The position numbers and the translations under genes were made by a program. 64,000 nucleotides of DNA, from NCBI RefSeq assembly GCF_014647855.1, contig NZ_BMPZ01000004.1:62001-126000 (forward strand), in the 5' to 3' direction. Shown here piece by piece: positions 38,572 through 47,222 of the stretch (the first letter of the stretch is position 1; the number at the start of each line of letters is the position of its first letter). This DNA comes from Shewanella gelidii (GTDB lineage: Bacteria; Pseudomonadota; Gammaproteobacteria; Enterobacterales; Shewanellaceae). Under the pieces are notes generated by a model, which saw only the letters and a program-made list of their open reading frames with translations, had not been told where the DNA came from and did no database searches.

Positions 38572-39123
38572 CTACCCCACTCGCGACAGCTTAAGCATTT
38601 TACGCATGTCTTTTACCATGGCTTTTCCCTGTATGATTTGAGTTTTTTGGTCACCCTGAAATTGATACTGCATCACCAACTGGCCTAAAGGATCAACGAC
38701 TACGACTTGCTGCGGTAGCATAAACTGCTGTAGCGAAGTCGAAGCTGTATAGGTTTTAAAGGTAAATTGGCTAAGTGCTGAAGTATCACTGTACTGGGTC
38801 AGCAAAATGATGGGGTGTAACCGATGCTTATCTTTGGCGAGTGCTTGATAGCTTTGTTGCATGATATATAGATGCTGTTGGCAGTCTACATCGCACTTTG
38901 CTGGCAACTGATAGAGCAATTGCCAGTGTTCCGGTTGAGGGTTTTGCATATTGAATGAGTGGTAACTCGGTGAGCCGGGTATCAATTGTCCGCTGTTTGT
39001 CGCCCCACCTTTATACCAGTTCATAGACAAAACCAATTGAGCAGCGACGACGGGAACAACAAATGCACCTAGTAGCAGAAGCAATGGCGTTCGAGTTCGC
39101 GAAGATTTTTTAGAAGTCGTCAT
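38572..39123 (-). CDS. Small membrane-anchored Sco-like CxxxC protein of the oxidase cluster
   Basis: 183 residues. A single N-terminal membrane anchor lies at about 13-33, with a periplasmic domain beyond. The domain has Cys77 and Cys81 in LPAKCDVDCQQHLYIM, the same CxxxC spacing as the Sco copper site, and later VVVVDPLGQLVMQY, like the end of a thioredoxin-type strand. No obvious counterpart of the Sco His is seen. Uncharacterised proteins of this size occur in oxidase clusters of gammaproteobacteria. It overlaps the SURF1 gene by 14 bases. A role in CuA or CuB assembly is inferred. Confidence 0.75.
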   Translation of the reverse strand: MTTSKKSSRTRTPLLLLLGAFVVPVVAAQLVLSMNWYKGGATNSGQLIPGSPSYHSFNMQNPQPEHWQLLYQLPAKCDVDCQQHLYIMQQSYQALAKDKHRLHPIILLTQYSDTSALSQFTFKTYTASTSLQQFMLPQQVVVVDPLGQLVMQYQFQGDQKTQIIQGKAMVKDMRKMLKLSRVG

Positions 39124-39895
39124 CGTGTCTCCTTGGGTTGGGGTTAGTGGCTATAGCCTTAGTCTCTGGGGATAGTTCCTGTTCTAAACGTTGACTTTCA
39201 ATGTTTTTCGAACTGCGACGACGAACAAATATGATGGTTAAAATTAGGAGGGCGAGCGCTAAAGAAAACCATTGCAAGGCGTAGCCCTGATGTTTTTGAG
39301 CTGACATTGGGATTGGGACCCAAGGCTGAGGTAGGGTAATCGGTAAGTTTGATGGCTGAAGAACAGCGGGAAACAGCGTGACTCCCAGTAAACTGGATAG
39401 CTGGGTTAAGTTTAGATTTTGAATTCGAGTTGGGTTGCCTACTTCGGCGAGTAGATCCTCACTTAGAGGGTTTGCCGACTTTTGATATAACCGGCCTTGA
39501 AGCTGGAGTTGCCCTTGCAGCGCTTGCACCTGCGGTAATACGGAACGAACAGGATTTGCTGCGACAAAGCCGAGTTCAACAAGTAGGCTAGGGAGTGAGG
39601 GTTCTATATGAACAACTTGATAAGCAAGATAACCAACGGCACCTGCATGGGTTTGATTGTCGAGTAAGATAATTTGATCAGAATGTATAGTCGCATCAAC
39701 GCTCAGTTGATAGCCCGTTAAAAAAGAGTTTTGTAGATTAATTGCCTGTAAATATGTCAGTGGTGGCTGCAATTGTCGCTCTTGGAGCTGATTTTGAATG
39801 TCAGTTTTCTCTCCTGCACGGTCAAGTTGCCAAAATCCAAGCTTGACCATCAACACAAACAGCCCCACAGTTAAACACATTAAAGCATTCTTCAT
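39110..39895 (-). CDS. SURF1 family cytochrome oxidase assembly protein
   Basis: About 261 residues from the ATG at 39895, giving the usual SURF1 length. An upstream ATG at 39988 would add about 31 residues and overlap the divergent DUF2909 gene. TM1 directly follows the start, TM2 is near 215-235, and the domain between contains FLTGYQLSVDATI and VEIGF-like segments. SURF1 helps insert heme A into subunit I. Its ATG and the DUF2909 ATG candidates overlap on opposite strands. No ribosome site is clear. Confidence 0.85.
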   Translation of the reverse strand: MKNALMCLTVGLFVLMVKLGFWQLDRAGEKTDIQNQLQERQLQPPLTYLQAINLQNSFLTGYQLSVDATIHSDQIILLDNQTHAGAVGYLAYQVVHIEPSLPSLLVELGFVAANPVRSVLPQVQALQGQLQLQGRLYQKSANPLSEDLLAEVGNPTRIQNLNLTQLSSLLGVTLFPAVLQPSNLPITLPQPWVPIPMSAQKHQGYALQWFSLALALLILTIIFVRRRSSKNIESQRLEQELSPETKAIATNPNPRRHDDDF

Positions 39896-39929
39896 GTTGA
39901 AGAATGATCTGACAAAACGAGGGTATCTA

Positions 39930-40148
39930 TTGAATAGCCTAGTTGTCTTCAAAGTGCTTTTAGTATTGCTGCTATTGTTTATTGTCATGAGCTTAGGTCG
40001 CGCCTTGTTTATCCTTGTAAAAGGAGAAAGTAAACAGCCGATGACTCATTTTCTCGGGCGTCGTGTCTTACTCTCTGCTCTTGTCATATTGCTATTGTTG
40101 CTTGCACTGGCTTTTGGCCTTATTAGTCCTAATCCAAGGCCATATTAA
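39930..40148 (+). CDS. Twin transmembrane DUF2909 protein
   Basis: 72 residues from a TTG at 39930, chosen because a GAGGG ribosome site lies at 39919-39923 and because this start gives the normal family length; the longer ORF to 39798 would overlap SURF1. Two membrane helices are separated by a short loop: FKVLLVLLLLFIVMSLGRALFIL and RRVLLSALVILLLLLALAFGLI. The family is found beside oxidase subunit III and SURF1 genes and its function is unknown. It is the only plus-strand gene inside the 36003-44350 oxidase block. Confidence 0.82.
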   Translation: MNSLVVFKVLLVLLLLFIVMSLGRALFILVKGESKQPMTHFLGRRVLLSALVILLLLLALAFGLISPNPRPY

Positions 40149-40172
40149 CGATTGGCTAAGTGGTGGTTTTGG

Positions 40173-41048
40173 TCACAGCACATAGACAAAAGCAAACAGA
40201 CACAACCAGACCACATCTACAAAGTGCCAATACCAACTGCCTGCTTGAAATGCAAAATGCTTGTCTGGGGTAAAGTGACCCTTAAGTACTCGCAACAGAA
40301 GAACCAACAGAAAAACAGTCCCTAAGGTGACGTGCATGCCATGAAACCCAGTTAGTAAGTAAAAAGTATTGCCATAAATGCCAGAGGAAAGGGTGAGCCC
40401 CATTTCTTGATAGGCATAAATATATTCTTCAGCCTGAAGCACTAAAAACACGAGCCCAAGTAAGATCGTCAAACCTAGCCAAATGGTTAATGCAGTACGT
40501 TTTGACTTTTCTAAACTGACATGAGCAAAGTGGAGTGTGACAGAGGAAATGAGCAAGATGATTGTGTTTATCAAAGGTAAGCCTGACCAAGGCATGGCTT
40601 GAGTCGTTTCCCCACTTGGTGTTGTTTCAAGCGGCCAAATGGCGACAAAATTTGGCCATAAGACTTCGTGGGTCATCGCATTGTTAGCAGCGCCGCCGAG
40701 CCAAGGCACGGCAATCATTCTTGCGTAAAACAAAGCACCAAAAAATGCCGCAAAGAACATGACTTCTGAAAAAATGAACCAACTCATCCCTTGTCGAAAT
40801 GAACGGTCCATTTGTGATGAGTACAATCCGGCCATTGACTCCTGAATGACGGCTCTAAACCATCCGAAAATCATGAATAAAATGACTCCAATACCAGCAG
40901 TTAAGATATAGCCACCGCTGGTACCATCGGTTTTGAGCTGTTGTATATATTGTCCCGCACCCACCGCAATCAGAAACAGGCCGACGGCACCGATAATTGG
41001 CCAAGCACTTTGTGAGGGTACATAGTAGGGTTGATGTTTCGTGGTCAT
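40173..41048 (-). CDS. ctaE: Cytochrome c oxidase subunit III
   Basis: 291 residues with seven predicted membrane helices. The conserved GMSWFIFSEVMFFAAFFGALFYAR segment with Glu and the final GSWYWHFVDVVWLCLFAFVYVL helix are both present. Subunit III stabilises the aa3-type oxidase core. Its start overlaps the ctaG stop by four bases (ATGA). Confidence 0.97.
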   Translation of the reverse strand: MTTKHQPYYVPSQSAWPIIGAVGLFLIAVGAGQYIQQLKTDGTSGGYILTAGIGVILFMIFGWFRAVIQESMAGLYSSQMDRSFRQGMSWFIFSEVMFFAAFFGALFYARMIAVPWLGGAANNAMTHEVLWPNFVAIWPLETTPSGETTQAMPWSGLPLINTIILLISSVTLHFAHVSLEKSKRTALTIWLGLTILLGLVFLVLQAEEYIYAYQEMGLTLSSGIYGNTFYLLTGFHGMHVTLGTVFLLVLLLRVLKGHFTPDKHFAFQAGSWYWHFVDVVWLCLFAFVYVL

Positions 41049-41608
41049 TTTGCTGCTCCTTGCTGTGATGCACCGCCATGCAGCTTGGCGGAGATATCGT
41101 ATAACGTGTAAGAAAGTGTCAACGTATTGATTGAGCTTGGTAATTCTGGGTCGACGAAAAAAATGAGAGGTAACTCTGCATTTTCGTAGGGCTTCAGAGG
41201 TTGTTGATTAAAACAAAAGCACTCAGTTTTATTGAAATATGCTGCGCCTTTTCCTGGAGATACAGACGGTACGGCTTGCCCAACACTTGCTTGATTTGAA
41301 AGGTTTTTAGCATCAAAGTGCGTACGTACCAATTCACCTGGGTGAACCTGCATCCGCTTAACCGTTGGTCCAAACTGCCATTGCATGCCGGGTTGGACTT
41401 GGGCAACAAACTCAACAGTAACTAAGCGAGAATTATCGACTGCAGCGACATGTTGCACTGCTGTGTTCTTGGTTTTTCCATTGATTCCAAGTTGTTCACA
41501 AAGTACGTCGTACAAAGGAACCAGCGCAAAACCAAAAGCAAACATGCCGATGGCTCCGGCAAGCAGACTAAGTACTAATCTTTGATTCGATTGACGTAGA
41601 TTGCTCAT
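41045..41608 (-). CDS. ctaG: Copper assembly protein CtaG (Cox11)
   Basis: 187 residues from the ATG at 41608; a longer frame to 41719 runs back into subunit I and is rejected. The N-terminal membrane anchor (about 8-30) is followed by a periplasmic domain with the copper-binding CFCFNQQPL motif and PLIFFVDPEL. It delivers copper to the CuB site of subunit I. It begins two bases after the subunit I stop and overlaps subunit III by four. Confidence 0.94.
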   Translation of the reverse strand: MSNLRQSNQRLVLSLLAGAIGMFAFGFALVPLYDVLCEQLGINGKTKNTAVQHVAAVDNSRLVTVEFVAQVQPGMQWQFGPTVKRMQVHPGELVRTHFDAKNLSNQASVGQAVPSVSPGKGAAYFNKTECFCFNQQPLKPYENAELPLIFFVDPELPSSINTLTLSYTLYDISAKLHGGASQQGAAK

Positions 41609-41609
41609 A

Positions 41610-43220
41610 TCACTTAATTTCCGGCGGTGTGCTGAAAGTGTGATAAGGGGCTGGGCTTGGGATCGTCCACTCGAGCCCTTCTGAGCCTTCCCAAGGTTTA
41701 GCTGGCGCCTGCTTGCCACCTCGAATACATTTAATGACGACGGCTAAGAAGATGAGCTGCGCTAGCCCGAAAGCAAAACCGCCTATGGAAACAATTTGAT
41801 TCACATCTGCAAATTGAATGGCATAGTCGGGGATTCGTCTTGGCATGCCCGCCAGCCCCAAAAAGTGCATAGGGAAGAACAGCACATTGACTGAGATAAC
41901 CGAAGACCAAAAGTGCCATTGAGCGAGTCTTTCGTCATACATATGGCCGGTCCATTTAGGCAGCCAATAATAGGCAGCAGCCATAATGGAAAAGATGGCA
42001 CCTGTGACGAGAACGTAATGGAAGTGTGCCACAACAAAATAGGTATCGTGATATTGGAAATCGGCTGGTGTAATCGCGAGCATGAGTCCTGAGAAGCCGC
42101 CAATGGTGAACAAAATAATAAATGCGATAGCAAAAAGCATTGGCGTTTCAAAGGTAATCGAGCCCCGCCACATGGTGGCAACCCAGTTAAAAATTTTCAC
42201 TCCCGTAGGCACAGCAATCAACATGGTGCAGTACATAAAAAACAGCTCTGCAAATACCGGCATACCCGTGGTGAACATGTGATGTGCCCATACTAAAAAC
42301 GACAAAATGGCTATGCTAGCGGTGGCGTATACCATTGAAGCATAGCCAAACAAACGCTTCCGGCTGAAGGCGGGAATGATCGCTGAAATGATCCCGAAAG
42401 AAGGCAAGATCATGATGTAAACTTCTGGGTGGCCGAAAAACCAAAAAATGTGCTGAAACATCACCGGATCACCGCCACCTGCGGCGTCGAAAAAGCTGGT
42501 GCCAAAGAACTTGTCGGTTAAGACCATCGTGACCACTCCAGCAAGAACAGGCATGACCGCAATTAACAAGAAAGCAGTGATTAGCCAAGTCCAAACGAAC
42601 AGAGGCAGCTTCATCCACGTCATACCAGGTGCCCGCATGTTAACGATTGTGACGATGACATTGATCGCGCCCATTATTGAGCTAATTCCCATAATGTGTA
42701 CCGAGAACACAAATAATGCCGTACTGTCTGGGCTATAAGTTGTTGAAAGCGGAGCATAGAAGGTCCAACCAAAATTGGGGCCACCACCTTCCATAAATAA
42801 CGAACTCAGTAAGATTAAAAAAGCGAAAGGAAGAATCCAAAAGCTCCAATTATTCATGCGAGGGAGTGCCATATCTGGCGCCCCAATCATCATAGGGATA
42901 AGCCAATTCGCTAAACCGGTAAAAGCCGGCATTACAGCACCAAATACCATGATCAGCCCGTGTACTGTGGTCATCTGGTTGAAAAAGTTTGGCTCTACCA
43001 GTTGTAATCCGGGCTGGAATAGTTCGGCGCGGATCACCATGGCCATGGCACCACCCGTTAAGAACATAATGAAGCTAAACCATAGGTATAAAGTGCCTAT
43101 GTCTTTATGGTTGGTGGTAAATAGCCAGCGCTTAATGCCAGTTGGCATTGGCTCGTGCTCATGGTCGTTATCTGCGCCTTGGTTGTGTCCATCGAGCGTG
43201 GTTTCATTCGCGGTATTCAT
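41610..43220 (-). CDS. ctaD: Cytochrome c oxidase subunit I
   Basis: 536 residues with twelve membrane helices. The heme-copper ligands are visible: HGLIMVFG (heme a), HPEVYIMILPSFG with the His-Tyr crosslink region, the WAHHMFTTGMP pair for CuB, and HYVLVTG/HFHYVLV near residue 410 for the heme ligands. The D- and K-channel residues occur in the usual GLANWLIPM and LVWAHHMF contexts. It starts within the last codon of subunit II. This is the catalytic core of an A-type (aa3/caa3) oxidase. Confidence 0.98.
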   Translation of the reverse strand: MNTANETTLDGHNQGADNDHEHEPMPTGIKRWLFTTNHKDIGTLYLWFSFIMFLTGGAMAMVIRAELFQPGLQLVEPNFFNQMTTVHGLIMVFGAVMPAFTGLANWLIPMMIGAPDMALPRMNNWSFWILPFAFLILLSSLFMEGGGPNFGWTFYAPLSTTYSPDSTALFVFSVHIMGISSIMGAINVIVTIVNMRAPGMTWMKLPLFVWTWLITAFLLIAVMPVLAGVVTMVLTDKFFGTSFFDAAGGGDPVMFQHIFWFFGHPEVYIMILPSFGIISAIIPAFSRKRLFGYASMVYATASIAILSFLVWAHHMFTTGMPVFAELFFMYCTMLIAVPTGVKIFNWVATMWRGSITFETPMLFAIAFIILFTIGGFSGLMLAITPADFQYHDTYFVVAHFHYVLVTGAIFSIMAAAYYWLPKWTGHMYDERLAQWHFWSSVISVNVLFFPMHFLGLAGMPRRIPDYAIQFADVNQIVSIGGFAFGLAQLIFLAVVIKCIRGGKQAPAKPWEGSEGLEWTIPSPAPYHTFSTPPEIK

Positions 43221-44350
43221 TGCGCCTCCTGCTGACCATGTTTTTCAATATCTGCTGCCTGGACTGTGTCTCCGGTATCATTACCCCATGCGTTACGCTC
43301 ATAGGTGACGACAGCGGCAATTTCAGTTGCCGTGAGCTGATTGGCAAAGGCCTGCATGGCTGTGCCAGGCTTGCCGTTAACTACGATGTCGATATGGGCG
43401 CCGACTTTACCCACAGTAATTGGGCTTTTTACTAAGCCGGGGAAGACGCCGGGCAGCCCCATACCATTGGGCTGGTGACAGGCGGCGCAGCGGGCGAGAT
43501 AAACTTGTTCACCTAAAGTCATCAATTCAGGTTGAGATAGGGTTTGGTTGAGCGCAGCTTGTGCTTGTTGGGCCTTATCCTCTGTTAACTGTTGCTGGCT
43601 AGCGAGCCAGGTCTCAAAGTCCGCTTCTGAGACAGCCTCAACGACAATCGGCATGAAGCCATGATCCTTGCCGCACAATTCAGCGCATTGGCCGCGATAG
43701 GTGCCAGCTTTATCAATTTTGGTCCAGGCTTCATTAATAAATCCAGGGTTGGCATCTTTCTTTACCGCAAATGCTGGCACCCACCAAGAGTGAATGACAT
43801 CATCGGAGGTCATTAAAAAACGAACTTTACGATTAATGGGGAGGACTAACGGTTTATCGACTTCAAGGAGGTAGTGCTCACCTTTTGCTTCTTTACCTTC
43901 AATTTGTTCTCTTGGCGTTGAAAGAATGCTGAAGAAGTCGATGTCATGATCAAAATAACTGTAATGCCATTTCCATTGAGAACCCGTGACTTTAATGGTG
44001 AGATCCGCATCACTTGGATCTTCCATTGCGATCAAGGTTTTAGTTGCCGGAATCGCCATGATTATGAGAATAATGAAGGGCACCACAGTCCAGGCAATTT
44101 CCACCTTGGTACTTTCGTGGAAATTCGCTGCTACGGCTCCTTTGGACTTACGATGATGGATCATTGAATAGATCATGATGCCAAAAACAATGACGCCAAT
44201 GGCACAACATATGTACAAAATCACCATGTGCAAATGATAGACTTTGCTACTGATTTCGGTGACCCCTTGGGTCATATTCAGTGGCATATCGGTGGCCAAC
44301 AAATTTGGCGCAAACAACATCATCAACACGCTAAACAACAAGTGCTTCAC
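43217..44350 (-). CDS. ctaC: Cytochrome c oxidase subunit II with fused cytochrome c domain
   Basis: 377 residues. The signal peptide is at 1-19. Two membrane helices (about 38-62 and 84-105) are followed by the CuA cupredoxin domain with His187, Cys222, Cys226, His230 and Met233 in QCAELCGKDHGFM. A C-terminal cytochrome c domain has Cys288-Ala-Ala-Cys291-His292. The fusion marks a caa3-type oxidase that can take electrons from a bound cytochrome. It overlaps subunit I by four bases. Confidence 0.97.
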   Translation of the reverse strand: MKHLLFSVLMMLFAPNLLATDMPLNMTQGVTEISSKVYHLHMVILYICCAIGVIVFGIMIYSMIHHRKSKGAVAANFHESTKVEIAWTVVPFIILIIMAIPATKTLIAMEDPSDADLTIKVTGSQWKWHYSYFDHDIDFFSILSTPREQIEGKEAKGEHYLLEVDKPLVLPINRKVRFLMTSDDVIHSWWVPAFAVKKDANPGFINEAWTKIDKAGTYRGQCAELCGKDHGFMPIVVEAVSEADFETWLASQQQLTEDKAQQAQAALNQTLSQPELMTLGEQVYLARCAACHQPNGMGLPGVFPGLVKSPITVGKVGAHIDIVVNGKPGTAMQAFANQLTATEIAAVVTYERNAWGNDTGDTVQAADIEKHGQQEAQ

Positions 44351-44631
44351 AAGACATCTCCTCTGTTAATTGCTTTTGCAATCACAAAGAAGAGCCACAC
44401 AGTAAATCTCTGCTCTATGTAAACTCTTCGGTTCCCAAATAAGCAACGAAAACTTCAAGTGTGCATGGCGGTTTTCAGTCTAAATGTTGTCACGCGCTTG
44501 ATTAACCACTGTGCACATACGTCTGAATATATCTATTCAATCGGCCTTCGAGATGCCACATGGACATGTCCAGCCGTACAATTTATCGAGATAACAAAAT
44601 ATCGTCGCTATAAAACTCGCTTGTTTAAATA

Positions 44632-44645
44632 TTGATCAAGATCAA
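44632..44645. promoter_or_regulatory. Perfect FNR-type (TTGAT-N4-ATCAA) site
   Basis: TTGATCAAGATCAA matches the FNR/ANR consensus at all ten positions. It lies in the leader region of the oxidase operon, about 287 bases upstream of ctaC, so anaerobic repression of the oxidase is likely. No well-spaced minus-strand promoter could be assigned with certainty. Confidence 0.7.
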
Positions 44646-44698
44646 CTTTTTATCTAATTAATTGAATAAAAAGATGATTAAAAAAAATGAGAATCCAC

Positions 44699-44723
44699 AA
44701 AAAAGCCCCATAAATGGGGCTTT
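44699..44723 (-). terminator. Terminator of lexA-sulA
   Basis: On the minus strand an 8-bp GC-rich stem (AAAGCCCC/GGGGCTTT, 6-base loop) is followed by six T (complement of A 44699-44704). It is 18 bases after the sulA stop. Confidence 0.92.
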
Positions 44724-44740
44724 GCAAGCAATAAAAAAAA

Positions 44741-45235
44741 TTAGTGAACAGAGGAGAATTGCGTGATTTGACAGATATTATTGGCATCAAGGCTTACTTG
44801 AGAGCCTGATTCTAAGACAATGCCCAAAGCTCTAGCACTTTTTGCGACAAGTTGAAGGCGTCTTCGCTCTTTGGCATCGAGTCCTTGAGTCCAGCTGATA
44901 ACCGCACTTGAGGTGCCACTAGTCAGAGCTTTTTCTGTTGCCCATAAGGTTTCAACTTCATCTTTTCCGTGCACGAGTAGCAATCTATCCATACGCACAC
45001 CAGCGCGAGCAAGTAACTGTTTGTAGTCAACGCTTGGTGGGTTAATCAGTACAATCCATCGACCTTGCAAGCTTAGTGTTGCTAATTGGGAGGCAAATTG
45101 TTTTAACTCTGCAACACCCTCTGTACTCGTGGCTAAAGTGGTGATATTGCCAGTTTGCCATTCGCCGGTGATACTTTGCGAGGGCTGGGTCCAGAGCCCT
45201 GGGTGACGTAAGGTATTGCTTTGTAGTTTATTCAT
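44741..45235 (-). CDS. sulA: SulA-like cell division inhibitor
   Basis: 164 residues from the ATG at 45235, which overlaps the lexA stop by four bases and has GGAG upstream; the TTG at 45241 is rejected. It belongs to the SulA family (PF03846), with the RWIVLINPP core and the [18 protein letters not shown] segment, which resembles the RecA-like region that blocks FtsZ polymerisation during SOS. Here it is co-transcribed with lexA, an arrangement typical of Shewanella-like genomes, unlike the free-standing sulA of E. coli. A terminator follows. Confidence 0.9.
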   Translation of the reverse strand: MNKLQSNTLRHPGLWTQPSQSITGEWQTGNITTLATSTEGVAELKQFASQLATLSLQGRWIVLINPPSVDYKQLLARAGVRMDRLLLVHGKDEVETLWATEKALTSGTSSAVISWTQGLDAKERRRLQLVAKSARALGIVLESGSQVSLDANNICQITQFSSVH

Positions 45236-45849
45236 TGCCAATCTCCATTTCTGATCACGCCGACAGCTAAACCTTCAATTGTTAAACTTTCGTGCGTTAA
45301 ATCAACTTCAATGGGGGCATACTCTTCGTTTTCTGCATGAAGAAAAACCATATTGCCCTTCTTTTCAAAGCGCTTGACTGTGACATCGTCCTCAACTCTT
45401 GCTACGACGACCTGCCCATTTCTAGCGGCTTGCATTTTATGTACCGCCAGCAAGTCGCCTTCGAGAATGCCAATGTCTTTCATGCTATCGCCACGAACAC
45501 GCAATAGGAAATCGGCGCTCGGTCTAAACATGCTTGGATCTACTTTATAATGTTGTTCAACATGTTCTTGGGCAAGAATGGGCTCACCAGCAGCAACTTG
45601 ACCAATCAGTGGGAGTCCTAAATCTTCTTCAATTTCTTCGTGGGGAAGTCGAATGCCTCGTGAGGTTCCAGGAATAATCTCAATACAGCCTTTTTTGGCG
45701 AGTGCTTTTAGGTGCTCTTCAGCAGCATTGGCACTTTTGAAACCCAAACGCTTGGCAATTTCTGCGCGGGTCGGCGGCATGCCCGTGTCAGCAATATTGG
45801 TTTTGATGAGCTCTAAAATCTCAGCTTGGCGTGGTGTTAAGGGTCTCAT
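45232..45849 (-). CDS. lexA: SOS repressor LexA
   Basis: 205 residues. The N-terminal winged helix has [26 protein letters not shown]. The autocleavage site Ala87-Gly88 is in QVAAGEPIL, and the catalytic dyad is Ser122 in RGDSMKD and Lys159 in VTVKR. It represses DNA-damage genes until RecA filaments trigger self-cleavage. Two LexA boxes lie just upstream, so it autoregulates, and sulA follows in the same operon. Confidence 0.98.
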   Translation of the reverse strand: MRPLTPRQAEILELIKTNIADTGMPPTRAEIAKRLGFKSANAAEEHLKALAKKGCIEIIPGTSRGIRLPHEEIEEDLGLPLIGQVAAGEPILAQEHVEQHYKVDPSMFRPSADFLLRVRGDSMKDIGILEGDLLAVHKMQAARNGQVVVARVEDDVTVKRFEKKGNMVFLHAENEEYAPIEVDLTHESLTIEGLAVGVIRNGDWQ

Positions 45850-45857
45850 GCGACTTC

Positions 45858-45873
45858 CTGTTTTTCTATACAG
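45858..45873 (-). promoter_or_regulatory. LexA box 1 (proximal)
   Basis: CTGT-N8-ACAG palindrome (CTGTTTTTCTATACAG) lying 9 bases upstream of the lexA ATG. It matches the LexA consensus at all eight fixed positions. Confidence 0.85.
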
Positions 45874-45876
45874 TAA

Positions 45877-45892
45877 CTGTCAGTATATACAG
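45877..45892 (-). promoter_or_regulatory. LexA box 2 (distal)
   Basis: A second CTGT-N8-ACAG site, starting four bases beyond the first, centre-to-centre 19 bases. The pair recalls the two boxes of the E. coli lexA promoter. Confidence 0.88.
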
Positions 45893-46121
45893 TAATTTAA
45901 TTCGTGCAAGGTTTAACCAGTATGTTTTATGAAATTGTTGATCTGGTTGGTGATATTGCATAGCAAGCTGGCAGTCAATCGTAAAATGTTACCTGCTTCA
46001 AATTTATGCAGAATTGATTTTCTCGAGATGCTTTGGTGATTCGTCTTTAGCTTGAGGTTCTACCTGAAGTGATTTCGCCCAGCAATGGAGTGTTATTTCT
46101 ACTGGCGAGTCCGATGTTTCT

Positions 46122-47114
46122 CTATTTAGGCTCTAGTGTCTCCCAATGGTCGCGTTGATGGGGTGCGTTAAAATCAAGTAACGGCCCTTTGGGGATGACG
46201 CCTGTTGGATTTATGGTTTTGTGGCTGCCGTAATAGTGTAATTTGCTGTAATCCAAATCCACCGTTGCGGCGATTCCCGGTTGTTGGTACAGATCCCGTA
46301 GATACTGACTTAAATGATGATAGTCGAGCAATTGCTGCCGATTACATTTAAAGTGGCCAAAATAGACGGCGTCGAAGCGAACTAGGGTGGTAAATAGGCG
46401 CCAGTCGGCTTCGGTTATTTGATTGCCTATAAGATACCTTTGCGTTGCCAGTCGCTGCTCGAGCCAATCAAGGCTGGCAAATAGGGCGTCAAATGCTTGC
46501 TCATAGGCGCTTTGGCTGGTTGCAAACCCCGCGCGATACACGCCATTATTGATGGTGTCGTAGACTCTTTGATTGATTGCATCGATTTCCCCACGTAAAG
46601 CTTGAGGATAATAGTCATTTTGATTGCCAGTCAGGTGATTAAATGTTGAGTTCATGATGCGAATAATGTCGCTGGACTCATTATTGACTATGGTTTGCGT
46701 CTGTTTATCCCACAATACAGGCACTGTCACTCGGCCTTGATAGTCCGGCGCAGCTTGCAAGTACAATTGATACAGATAGTCATGGCCGTATATGTCATCT
46801 TTATATGGGCTTTGCTCGCTTTGAGGAGAAAACTCCCAGCCATTGTCTAGCATTTTCGGTTGGACAACACTCACTGATATTATCGGTTGCAGCTGCTTTA
46901 GTTGACGAAAGATTAAAGTGCGATGGGCCCATGGGCAGGCCAAAGAGACATAGAGGTGGTAGCGGTCTGCTTCAGCAATATACGGGCTGCTTGTGTCATT
47001 GCCCTCCTTGCTGATCTGATGACGAAAGCGACTTTGCTGCCGCTTGAATTCACCTTGATTCGCCTTGGTGTCATACCATTCATCAACCCATTGACCATCT
47101 ACCAGTAAACCCAT
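46122..47114 (-). CDS. yqjG: Glutathionyl-hydroquinone reductase (YqjG/ECM4 family)
   Basis: 330 residues from the ATG at 47114, with GAGG upstream; the ATG at 47126 is an alternative. The N-terminal thioredoxin-like domain has the catalytic Cys60 in SLACPWAHRTL, which is characteristic of the Xi-class GSTs that reduce glutathionyl-hydroquinones. NNESSDIIRIMN supplies the glutathione-binding SS pair, and a helical C-terminal domain follows. It keeps quinones in circulation and protects against electrophiles. It is a single-gene unit between lexA and the dCache chemoreceptor. Confidence 0.92.
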   Translation of the reverse strand: MGLLVDGQWVDEWYDTKANQGEFKRQQSRFRHQISKEGNDTSSPYIAEADRYHLYVSLACPWAHRTLIFRQLKQLQPIISVSVVQPKMLDNGWEFSPQSEQSPYKDDIYGHDYLYQLYLQAAPDYQGRVTVPVLWDKQTQTIVNNESSDIIRIMNSTFNHLTGNQNDYYPQALRGEIDAINQRVYDTINNGVYRAGFATSQSAYEQAFDALFASLDWLEQRLATQRYLIGNQITEADWRLFTTLVRFDAVYFGHFKCNRQQLLDYHHLSQYLRDLYQQPGIAATVDLDYSKLHYYGSHKTINPTGVIPKGPLLDFNAPHQRDHWETLEPK

Positions 47115-47222
47115 AACCTGCCTCATTTTAATTGGTGTAAGTATTGCCTAAGGATAGAAGGGGTTCCTATTACGTCGGCTCACGCTTTTTAAGCCTTGCG
47201 TGAACCTTTGTTATTTGTCGAA

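Larger units (their letters stand above)
44351..44740. other. Intergenic region with the oxidase promoter and the lexA-sulA terminator
   Basis: This 390-base gap contains the FNR-type site at 44632-44645, an AT-rich stretch around it and the intrinsic terminator of the lexA-sulA unit at 44699-44723. No protein gene is supported. A long leader of nearly 300 bases would lie between the FNR-type site and the ctaC start unless other promoters exist nearer. Confidence 0.55.

Noticed and set aside
39798..39929. N-terminal extension of the DUF2909 frame
   Set aside because: It runs antisense through SURF1 and adds a non-membrane tail unlike the family; the GAGGG site supports the TTG at 39930.
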